Positions 55,790-64,000 of a stretch of 64,000 nt of DNA are shown here, in pieces. Positions within the stretch are counted from its first letter, which is position 1; the number at the start of each line of letters is the position of its first letter. The stretch covers positions 2,232,001-2,296,000 of the forward strand of contig NZ_JAHWXK010000001.1 of assembly GCF_023091155.1 (NCBI RefSeq), given 5' to 3'. The notes beneath the pieces were generated by a model. That model was not told where the DNA came from, did not search any database, and saw nothing but the letters and a program-made list of their open reading frames with translations. This DNA is from Microbacterium sufflavum (GTDB taxonomy: Bacteria > Actinomycetota > Actinomycetes > Actinomycetales > Microbacteriaceae). A program made the position numbers and the translations under genes.

Positions 55790-56716
55790 ATGCCCAGCTA
55801 TATCATCAGACGTCTTCTCCAGGTGATCCCCGTGTTCTTCGGGGCCACCCTGCTCATCTACTTCCTCGTGTTCGCCATGCCGGGCGACCCGATCCTGGCT
55901 CTGTTCGGCGATCGCACGCCCAATGAGGCTCTCGTCAACGCCCTGCGCGAGGAGTACCACCTCAACGAGCCGTTCCTGGTCCAGTACTGGTACTACATCA
56001 CCGGTGTCTTCCAGGGTGACCTCGGCACGACCTTCTCCGGTCGCCCGGTCTCCGCGGTGCTCGTCGACACGCTTCCGGTCACCGGCCGGCTCGCCGTCAT
56101 GGCGATCGGGATCGAGTTCACGCTCGCGATCACGATCGGCACGATCTCGGCGCTGCGCAAGGGCAAGCTGTTCGACACGACCGCCCTGCTGGTCGCGCTC
56201 GTCGCCCTGGCGATCCCGATCTTCGTGCTGTGCTTCCTGGCCCAGTACTTCCTGGCGATCCAGTGGGGCTGGTTCAGCCCGACCGTCGGCTCCGACAACG
56301 ACTGGGGTGGCCTCTGGCTCCCCGCCCTCGTGCTCGGGTTCAGCCTCTTCGCCGTCAGCATGCGCCTGATGCGCAGCTCGGTGATCGACACCCTCAACCA
56401 GGACTGGGTGCGCACGGCGTACAGCAAGGGACTCTCGCGCACGCGCGTGATCCCGGTGCACGTGCTGCGCAACTCCCTGCTCCCGGTCATCACCAACTCC
56501 GCCACGAACTTCGGCGTGCTCCTCGTGGGCGCGACCGTGACCGAGGGGATCTTCAACATCCCCGGTGTCGGCAACACGCTCTACCAGGCGGCGATCCGCG
56601 GTGAGGGGCCCACCGTGGTCTCCTTCGTCACGGTGTTCGTGATCCTGTACGTGCTGGTGAACCTTGTCATCGACCTGCTCTACGGTCTGCTCGACCCGAG
56701 GATCCGCTATGTCTGA
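55790..56716 (+). CDS. ABC transporter permease, OppB-type
   Basis: 308 aa. N-terminal YIIRRLLQVIPVFFGATLLIYF, PGDPILALFG, and six helices in all; the coupling loop is QDWVRTAYSKGLSRTRVIPVHVLRN. ATG 55790 has GAAAGGG 7 nt upstream, and 15 upstream in-frame residues were excluded. It overlaps the next permease by 8 nt. Confidence 0.93.
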   Translation: MPSYIIRRLLQVIPVFFGATLLIYFLVFAMPGDPILALFGDRTPNEALVNALREEYHLNEPFLVQYWYYITGVFQGDLGTTFSGRPVSAVLVDTLPVTGRLAVMAIGIEFTLAITIGTISALRKGKLFDTTALLVALVALAIPIFVLCFLAQYFLAIQWGWFSPTVGSDNDWGGLWLPALVLGFSLFAVSMRLMRSSVIDTLNQDWVRTAYSKGLSRTRVIPVHVLRNSLLPVITNSATNFGVLLVGATVTEGIFNIPGVGNTLYQAAIRGEGPTVVSFVTVFVILYVLVNLVIDLLYGLLDPRIRYV

Positions 56717-57650
56717 CCCCACCACGCAGAAGCACTACGTCGCCCCGGTCGAGACCGAGTCGATCGCCATCGATGCGGTGCGCGTCGCCGAGAAGCCCAG
56801 CAACCTGTGGCGCGACGCGTGGCGCGACCTGCGCCGTCGCCCGATGTTCTGGTTCTCGGTGCTGCTCGCCGCGCTGTTCATCGTCATGTCGTTCTGGCCG
56901 ACCCTGTTCACGCAGGTCAACCCGCGCGTGTGCGACCTGATGAACAGCAACGAGGGCCCGACGCCCGGCCACCCGCTCGGGTTCAACTTCCAGGGCTGCG
57001 ACATCTACGCCCGCGTCGTCTGGGGCGCCCAGACGTCGCTGTCGGTCGGTCTCATCGCCACCGTGATCTCCGCGGTGCTCGGCCTCATCATGGGTGCGCT
57101 GGCCGGTTTCTACGGCGGCTGGATCGACGCGCTGCTGTCCCGCATCGGCGACATCTTCTTCGCGATCCCGTACATCCTGGCCGCCCTGGTCGTGATGACG
57201 GTGCTCTCGGACTATCGCTCGGTGTGGACGCTCGCGCTCGCGATCGGTGGCTTCTCCTGGGCGTCCACGGCACGCGTCGTGCGCGCTGAGATCCTCCGGG
57301 TGCGGCAGGCGGACTTCGTCATGGCGTCGCGCTCGCTGGGCCAGTCCCGGTTCAAGACGCTGCTGACCCACGTGATCCCCAACGGCATCGCGCCGCTGCT
57401 GGTCGTGTCGACCCTGGGACTCGCCGCGGCGATCGTGGCGGAGGCAACCCTGTCGTTCCTCGGTGTCGGACTCGGCGGCACGGTGGTGTCGTGGGGTAAC
57501 GACATCAGCCAGGCACAGGCGGCTCTGCGCATCGCCCCGATGTCGCTCATCTATCCATCGATCGCGCTCACCCTCGCGGTGCTCGCGTTCGTCGGCCTCG
57601 GCGAGCTCATCCGAGACGCCCTCGACCCGAAGGCGAGGGCCCGCCGATGA
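56709..57650 (+). CDS. ABC transporter permease, OppC-type
   Basis: 313 aa. OppC N-terminal domain (LWRDAWRDLRRRPMFWFSVLLAALF), HPLGFNFQGCDIYARVVWGAQ, and coupling loop ADFVMASRSLGQSRFKTLLTHVIPN. It starts within the upstream gene (ATGTCTGA) and overlaps the ATPase gene by 4 nt. Confidence 0.93.
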   Translation: MSDPTTQKHYVAPVETESIAIDAVRVAEKPSNLWRDAWRDLRRRPMFWFSVLLAALFIVMSFWPTLFTQVNPRVCDLMNSNEGPTPGHPLGFNFQGCDIYARVVWGAQTSLSVGLIATVISAVLGLIMGALAGFYGGWIDALLSRIGDIFFAIPYILAALVVMTVLSDYRSVWTLALAIGGFSWASTARVVRAEILRVRQADFVMASRSLGQSRFKTLLTHVIPNGIAPLLVVSTLGLAAAIVAEATLSFLGVGLGGTVVSWGNDISQAQAALRIAPMSLIYPSIALTLAVLAFVGLGELIRDALDPKARARR

Positions 57651-59320
57651 GCGACCACAACGCCGCCCAGATCCCGCTGCTGAGTGTCCGCGACCTCAAG
57701 GTCGCGTTCCGTTCGCAGGAGGGGATGCGCGAGGTCCTGCACGGTGTCACGTTCGACGTGTTCCCCGGCGAGACCGTCGCGATCGTGGGGGAGTCCGGCT
57801 CGGGCAAGTCCACCACGGCCACGGCCATCGTCGACCTGCTGCCGGGGACCGGAAAGGTCACCGGAGGATCGATCACGCTCGAGGGCCGTCCGCTCACGGG
57901 CCTGAGCCGACGCGACATCGAGGCGGTGCGCGGTCGCGACATCGGCTTCGTGCCGCAGGACCCCATGTCGAGCCTCAACCCGGTGTGGAGCATCGGCTTC
58001 CAGGTCAAGGAGGCCGTGCGCGCCAACGGCATCGCCCAGGGGCGTGCCGCTGTCAAGGCACGCACGATCGAGGTGCTGCAGCAGGCGGGTCTGGCCGATG
58101 CCGAGCGACGGCTGCACCAGTATCCGCACCAGTTCTCCGGCGGGATGCGCCAGCGCGCGCTGATCGGCATCGGTCTCGCGGCCGACCCGAAGCTCCTGAT
58201 CGCCGACGAGCCGACCTCGGCCCTCGACGTGACGGTGCAGCGGGTCATCCTCGATCACATGGCCTCCCTCACGCGGGACAAGGGCACCTCGGTGCTCCTG
58301 ATCACGCACGACCTCGGTCTCGCGGCCGAGCGCGCGGAGAAGATCATCGTGATGAACGGCGGCAACATCGTCGAGGCGGGGCCGAGCCGTCAGATCCTGG
58401 AGAACCCGCAGCACCCGTACACCAAGCGGCTGGTGGCCGCGGCGCCCAGTGTGGCGTCGCAGCGCATCCAGGCGGTCGTGGAGGATCGGGGGATCGAGAC
58501 GCTCGAGGACCTCGCGGACATCCCGCCGACCGTCCGGGTGGCCGGTCTGACGAAGGACTACAAGATCCGCCAGGGCAACTTCCGCAGCGAGGCCTTCCGG
58601 GCGGTGGACGACGTGTCGTTCGAGATCCCGCGCGGCAAGACGCTCGCACTGGTCGGGGAGTCCGGATCGGGCAAGTCCACGGTCGCGAAGATGGTGCTCA
58701 AGCTCGAGGATCCGACCGCCGGCACGATCGAGATCGACGGTCAGGACGTGTCGGGGCTCTCGAACGCGCAGGCGTTCGGGCTCCGTCGCCGGATGCAGCC
58801 GGTGTTCCAGGACCCGTACGGCTCGCTCGACCCGCTGCGCAACATCGGCAACACGATCGCCGAGCCGCTGCAGATCCACGGCGTCGGCGACCGCGCCTCG
58901 CAGCGGGCGCGCGTGGAGGAGCTGCTGGAGCAGGTCGCCCTGCCCCAGTCCCTGGCCACGCGATACCCGAACGAGCTGTCGGGCGGTCAGCGGCAGCGCG
59001 TGGCGATCGCCCGTGCGCTCGCGCTCAAGCCCGATATCATCGTGCTCGACGAGGCGGTGTCGGCGCTCGACGTGCTGGTGCAGGACCAGATCCTGAAGCT
59101 GCTCGCCGACCTGCAGTCCGAGCTCGACCTGACGTACCTGTTCATCACCCACGACCTCGCGGTCGTGCGGGTCTCCAGCGACCTGGTGTGTGTGATGGAG
59201 AAGGGCCGCGTGGTGGAGCAGGGCACGGTCGACGAGATCTTCGCGAATCCGCAGGAGGAGTACACGGAGCGCCTGCTGCAGGCGATCCCGGGTGCGTCGA
59301 TCCCTCTCGGCGGCCACTGA
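57647..59320 (+). CDS. Fused dual ABC ATPase (OppD-OppF)
   Basis: 557 aa with two complete ATPase domains. Domain 1: Walker A GESGSGKSTTA (about 48), signature QFSGGMRQRALIGIGLA, Walker B LLIADEPTSALD. Domain 2: Walker A GESGSGKSTVA (about 343), signature ELSGGQRQRVAIARALA, Walker B IIVLDEAVSALD (Glu-Ala in place of Glu-Pro). A linker of about 30 residues joins them. The same role is carried by two separate genes in the first importer. Confidence 0.94.
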   Translation: MSDHNAAQIPLLSVRDLKVAFRSQEGMREVLHGVTFDVFPGETVAIVGESGSGKSTTATAIVDLLPGTGKVTGGSITLEGRPLTGLSRRDIEAVRGRDIGFVPQDPMSSLNPVWSIGFQVKEAVRANGIAQGRAAVKARTIEVLQQAGLADAERRLHQYPHQFSGGMRQRALIGIGLAADPKLLIADEPTSALDVTVQRVILDHMASLTRDKGTSVLLITHDLGLAAERAEKIIVMNGGNIVEAGPSRQILENPQHPYTKRLVAAAPSVASQRIQAVVEDRGIETLEDLADIPPTVRVAGLTKDYKIRQGNFRSEAFRAVDDVSFEIPRGKTLALVGESGSGKSTVAKMVLKLEDPTAGTIEIDGQDVSGLSNAQAFGLRRRMQPVFQDPYGSLDPLRNIGNTIAEPLQIHGVGDRASQRARVEELLEQVALPQSLATRYPNELSGGQRQRVAIARALALKPDIIVLDEAVSALDVLVQDQILKLLADLQSELDLTYLFITHDLAVVRVSSDLVCVMEKGRVVEQGTVDEIFANPQEEYTERLLQAIPGASIPLGGH

Positions 59321-59322
59321 GC

Positions 59323-59886
59323 GTGGCATCGCCGGCACAGCCCGAGGACGCACGGACCTACCGTGCGTCCTCGGGCACCGTCATCCTCGTGCTCAGCGTG
59401 CTGCTGGTGCTGTTCCTGCTGGGGGACACGGTCGTCAACGGCAGCATCGTGCAGGCGCTGCTGATCGCTCCGTGGATGCTCCTCGCCCTGTGGATCGTGT
59501 ACGAGATCAGCTTCGTGTCGCACGTGCGGGTGGACGCGCACGGGGCGACCGTGCAGAACCTCCTGCGCCGGACGAGCTTCGGCTGGGGGCACGTGCGCGA
59601 CATCGACCTGCGCTGGCAGCTCGAGTTCGCGCTCGACGACGGCCACACGCTCACCTCCTGGGGTGGCCCGGCCCGCGCCCGCCCGCCCCGTCAGCGTCGT
59701 GACGAGGACGCGGAGCCGCGGGTGCCCTCCGGGTTGCGGGCCCTCACCGACATCCGCGACCGCTGGTCGGAGGCGGCGGCTGCCGACGCGCCCATCCGTC
59801 GCACGTGGGACGGCCCCGCGCTGATCGCGCTCGCGGTGATCGTGCTGTGGGCCGCCGCCGCGCTCGTCGTGGTCAACCTCGGCTGA
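59323..59886 (+). CDS. PH domain-containing membrane protein
   Basis: 187 aa. Two close transmembrane helices near the N-terminus (about 18-60), a bacterial PH-like (DUF2581-type) beta segment VRVDAHGATVQNLLRRTSFGWGHVRDIDLR, and a C-terminal helix (about 165-186). GTG 59323 lies 2 nt after the ATPase stop, so it may be co-transcribed, but no transport role is evident. Function unknown. Confidence 0.75.
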   Translation: MASPAQPEDARTYRASSGTVILVLSVLLVLFLLGDTVVNGSIVQALLIAPWMLLALWIVYEISFVSHVRVDAHGATVQNLLRRTSFGWGHVRDIDLRWQLEFALDDGHTLTSWGGPARARPPRQRRDEDAEPRVPSGLRALTDIRDRWSEAAAADAPIRRTWDGPALIALAVIVLWAAAALVVVNLG

Positions 59887-59904
59887 GCACCCGGCGCACC
59901 GGGC

Positions 59905-60696
59905 TCACCCGGGCAGCCCGAACAGCTCGGGCCAGGTGGCGGCCGCCCATGGGTAGCCGACGAACACGGTCGCGTCGATGAGGAAGTGCGCCACCAGGAA
60001 CGGCAGCAGTCGTCCCGTCCGCTGGTACAGCCACCCGAACAGCAGCCCCATCGCGAGGTTGCCGACGAACGCCCCCGGCCCCTGGTACAGGTGGTAGGTC
60101 GCGCGGAGCACGGAGGTGGCGACGATGATCGTCCACGGCGACCAGCCGAGCTGCCGCAGCCGCGCGAAGAGGTAGCCGAGCACCACGAACTCCTCCTGCA
60201 GGGAGGCGCGGGCCGCCGCGAGCAGCAGGATCGGCACGGTCCACCAGTGGGCGTCGAGTCCCGCGGGGTTCACGGCCACGAACAGGCCGGCCGCCCGGCC
60301 GCCGAGGTAGAGCGCGAGGCCCGGCACGCCGATCGCTACCACGAGCAGCACGCCGCGGGCCACGTCGACGCCGATGCGGGTGCCGTCGAGCCCGAGCCGC
60401 CCGAGGTGCGGTCGTCGGCGCTGCCACAGCAGGAAGCACACCAGCACCACGGGCACGAGCGAGAAGCCTATTGAGAGCAGCTGATAGACGAGGTCGAACA
60501 CCTCGCGGTCGCTGCGGGACGGGTTGAGCGTCGCGGTCTGGTCGGCCAGGGGCACGTCGTCGGTCAGGCGGTAGGCCAGCTGCACGATCGCGTAGACCGC
60601 CGACTGCCCGAGCCCCAGGGCCAGCACGATCGCGATCTCCCACCACAGGCGCGCACGGCCCTCGCGGCGCGAGGACATCGGGGGAGCAGGGGTCAC
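59905..60696 (-). CDS. CPBP family intramembrane protease-like protein
   Basis: 263 aa, about seven to eight hydrophobic helices. The Abi/CPBP motifs are LQEEFVVLGYLFARL (Glu-Glu, with Leu where Arg is usual in EExxxR), an ATYHLYQG His and FLVAHFLID (FxxxH). Members cleave prenylated or other membrane substrates or act as immunity proteins; the role here is unknown. I use GTG 60696, because TAGCAT lies 7 nt upstream; ATG 60678 is the alternative. Divergent from typA. Confidence 0.78.
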   Translation of the reverse strand: MTPAPPMSSRREGRARLWWEIAIVLALGLGQSAVYAIVQLAYRLTDDVPLADQTATLNPSRSDREVFDLVYQLLSIGFSLVPVVLVCFLLWQRRRPHLGRLGLDGTRIGVDVARGVLLVVAIGVPGLALYLGGRAAGLFVAVNPAGLDAHWWTVPILLLAAARASLQEEFVVLGYLFARLRQLGWSPWTIIVATSVLRATYHLYQGPGAFVGNLAMGLLFGWLYQRTGRLLPFLVAHFLIDATVFVGYPWAAATWPELFGLPG

Positions 60697-60703
60697 GGAG
60701 TCG

Positions 60704-60709
60704 ATGCTA
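60704..60709 (-). promoter_or_regulatory. -10 element of the CPBP gene
   Basis: TAGCAT on the minus strand, 7 nt before GTG 60696. Confidence 0.45.
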
Positions 60710-60798
60710 CGACGTGCCTCGGAGATCCGATCCGGCGCGTACGTTATCCTGGAACGTCGGCTTCCCGGCGCAACCCCACACTCTTTGAGGACCCTTGT

Positions 60799-62712
<1,914 letters not shown>

Positions 62713-62732
62713 GGCATCCCCGCACCCTTCCG

Positions 62733-62764
62733 AGAGGGCCCCACGCTCCGGCGTGGGGCCCTCT
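62733..62764 (+). terminator. Terminator after typA
   Basis: 14-bp perfect stem AGAGGGCCCCACGC / GCGTGGGGCCCTCT with a TCCG loop, then TCTCAT. Confidence 0.85.
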
Positions 62765-62883
62765 TCTCATGAAAATGCCAGGTGGGGGCTAGGTCGATGA
62801 CGCAGACTCGTTCACTTGCGTCCGGGGCAATCTCCCGATGAGTGTCCCGCATCGGGCGCACGACGACCCGAAAGTCGAACCCA

Positions 62884-63768
62884 ATGCTTCAGAAGACCCG
62901 TGCGCTTCGGCGCGCCTCCGAGGTGGCTGCCGCGCGCGCCGCCGTCACCCGTACCCCGCTGCTCGTCCTGGGCACCGCGGCCGCCGCCCTCGTGGGGATC
63001 ACCCTCACGGTCGGGGTGACGGCCGCCCCCGCCACCGGCACCGCGCAGCCGGCCGCGTCGGCCGCGATCACGAGCCAGGCCTTCGGCGCGGAACCGCTCA
63101 CCCGCATCGCCGACGAGGCCGTGATGACGGTGTCGAAGGGGAAGGATGCGGTCGCGGCGGCGGACGCCCTGACCGCCGAGGTCTCCGCGTCCGGCCTCGA
63201 CGTGAGCGCTGCGGCCCCGGTGGACACGACGCCGCTCGAGGATGACCTGGAGACCCTCGACGACCGTGCGACCCTGCCCTTGCTCCTCGTGACGGTCGCG
63301 ACCGAGCAGGCCGCCGCCGAGACCGAGAAGGTCGTCGCGGAGACCGCGGCGCTGCAGCAGGCGTACACGGCGGCGCAGGAGCAGAAGGCCGCGGAGGAGG
63401 CGGCGCGCGTCGCCGCCGAGCAGGCCGCTGCGGCCGCCGCCGCGCTCGCCGCGGCCAACACGGTGGACGGCGCGAAGGCGACCGCGCAGCAGATGATGGC
63501 CGACCGCTACGGCTGGGGCGGCGATCAGTTCTCCTGCCTGAACTCGCTGTGGAACAAGGAGTCGGGCTGGAACTACCGGGCGTACAACGCCGATGGCGGT
63601 GCCACCGGGATCCCGCAGGCGCTTCCCGGCAGCAAGATGGCCTCGGCCGGCGCCGACTGGCAGACCAACGCGGCCACTCAGATCGCGTGGGGCCTGAAGT
63701 ACATCGCCGACGCCTACGGCACGCCGTGCAGCGCCTGGGGCCACTCGCAGGCGATGAACTGGTACTGA
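62884..63768 (+). CDS. Secreted lytic transglycosylase-like (SLT fold) protein
   Basis: 294 aa from ATG 62884. The N-terminal signal/anchor helix (TPLLVLGTAAAALVGITLTVG) is followed by an Ala/Glu-rich coiled coil (about 100-190), then a C-terminal domain of about 85 residues with FSCLNSLWNKESGWNYRAYN, where the Glu of NKESGW is the likely catalytic acid, and GGATGIPQALPGSKM. The two C-terminal cysteines may form a disulfide. Architecture resembles actinobacterial SLT-like wall hydrolases and aggregation-promoting factors. A GTG at 62842 would add 14 residues and cannot be excluded. Confidence 0.8.
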   Translation: MLQKTRALRRASEVAAARAAVTRTPLLVLGTAAAALVGITLTVGVTAAPATGTAQPAASAAITSQAFGAEPLTRIADEAVMTVSKGKDAVAAADALTAEVSASGLDVSAAAPVDTTPLEDDLETLDDRATLPLLLVTVATEQAAAETEKVVAETAALQQAYTAAQEQKAAEEAARVAAEQAAAAAAALAAANTVDGAKATAQQMMADRYGWGGDQFSCLNSLWNKESGWNYRAYNADGGATGIPQALPGSKMASAGADWQTNAATQIAWGLKYIADAYGTPCSAWGHSQAMNWY

Positions 63769-63876
63769 GCCCGAGCGGGCCGGAGGTCACGCACCGTGAC
63801 GGGCCTATCCTGAGAGGCGGTCGAGCGCTACGGTGACTGTGACGGCTGGGGAGCGTCGCGAATCCGAGGAGGAGTG

Positions 63877-64000
63877 GTGCTCGATCCCGTCGCCTGGCTC
63901 GATGTCCCGCAGGAGGTCTCGACCGGCACGCTGCCCGGCTGGGAGCGCGTGGACGAGATCGTCCGGGAGGCCCACGCCCGCTATGCCGGTGAGCGCGGAG
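63877..64000 (+). CDS. Unidentified gene, N-terminal fragment
   Basis: 41 codons are visible before the right edge, starting GTG 63877 after AGGAGGAG (GTG 63874 is an alternative). The peptide begins MLDPVAWLDVPQEVSTG and contains WERVDEIVREAHARYAGERG. The EAHxRYAGERG stretch vaguely resembles the start of glutaminases, but this is too short to assign. Confidence 0.45.
   Translation, partial: MLDPVAWLDVPQEVSTGTLPGWERVDEIVREAHARYAGERG

Noticed and set aside
63877..64000. Naming the right-edge gene as a glutaminase
   Set aside because: Only 41 residues are visible and the resemblance rests on one short stretch; no catalytic motif is within the window.

Overview
High-GC (about 70%) chromosomal DNA of a Microbacteriaceae-type actinobacterium, most likely Microbacterium or a close relative. 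The pointers are strongly C/G-ended codons, frequent GTG starts, leaderless promoters, and lineage-typical small families (DUF4307, DUF4245, DUF6264, DUF6328, DUF7882). The window is core housekeeping sequence, tightly packed on both strands. I see no rRNA, tRNA, CRISPR array, prophage or intact insertion sequence.

Layout. 1-9 kb: the start of a YcaQ-like glycosylase, an AI-2E family transporter overlapping threonine ammonia-lyase, greA, a hemolysin III protein, uppS, a class V aminotransferase and a PIN-PhoH ATPase. 9-13.3 kb (minus strand): a chain xseA, xseB, DUF4245, carbonic anhydrase and fumC; from xseB to fumC each start overlaps the previous stop. 13.4-16 kb: ispH, an IclR regulator, a run of C-loop hairpins that may be a structured RNA, and DUF6264. 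16-21.6 kb: divergent fba and glpX, then rmuC, a DEDDh exonuclease and a methyltransferase. 21.7-23.6 kb: ychF, whose last codons are displaced 455 bp downstream by an insertion flanked by a 27-bp direct repeat. 23.6-32 kb: a GH65 phosphorylase, an M20 peptidase, a degenerate alpha/beta-hydrolase, Dps and small stress or unknown genes. 32-38 kb: a 48-aa cysteine protein, an MFS exporter and an ABC exporter divergent from each other, an SDR and a GT2. 38-43.4 kb (minus strand): an NAD operon nrtR-nadA-nadB-nadC-cysteine desulfurase. 43.7-59.3 kb: two complete oligopeptide-type ABC importers that flank a glycine-riboswitch-controlled gcvT-gcvH-gcvP operon. 59.3-64 kb: a PH-domain membrane protein, a CPBP protein, typA, a lytic-transglycosylase-like secreted protein and a truncated gene.

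How the genes work together. NrtR probably senses an NAD-derived nucleotide and represses de novo NAD synthesis, and the linked cysteine desulfurase can supply sulfur for the NadA Fe-S cluster. Fba and GlpX act on the two sides of fructose-1,6-bisphosphate and share one control region. The glycine cleavage proteins are induced through a tandem riboswitch and sit between two importers that can deliver peptide-derived amino acids.

The strongest non-gene signals are these. Fifteen genes have a TANNNT hexamer ending exactly 6 nt before the start codon (predicted leaderless mRNAs). Three consecutive hairpins expose UCCCCA loops. A perfect 19-bp inverted repeat lies over the promoter of the first peptide operon. 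The 3' end of ychF is split. All functional calls come from reading sequence motifs; no database search or folding program was run.
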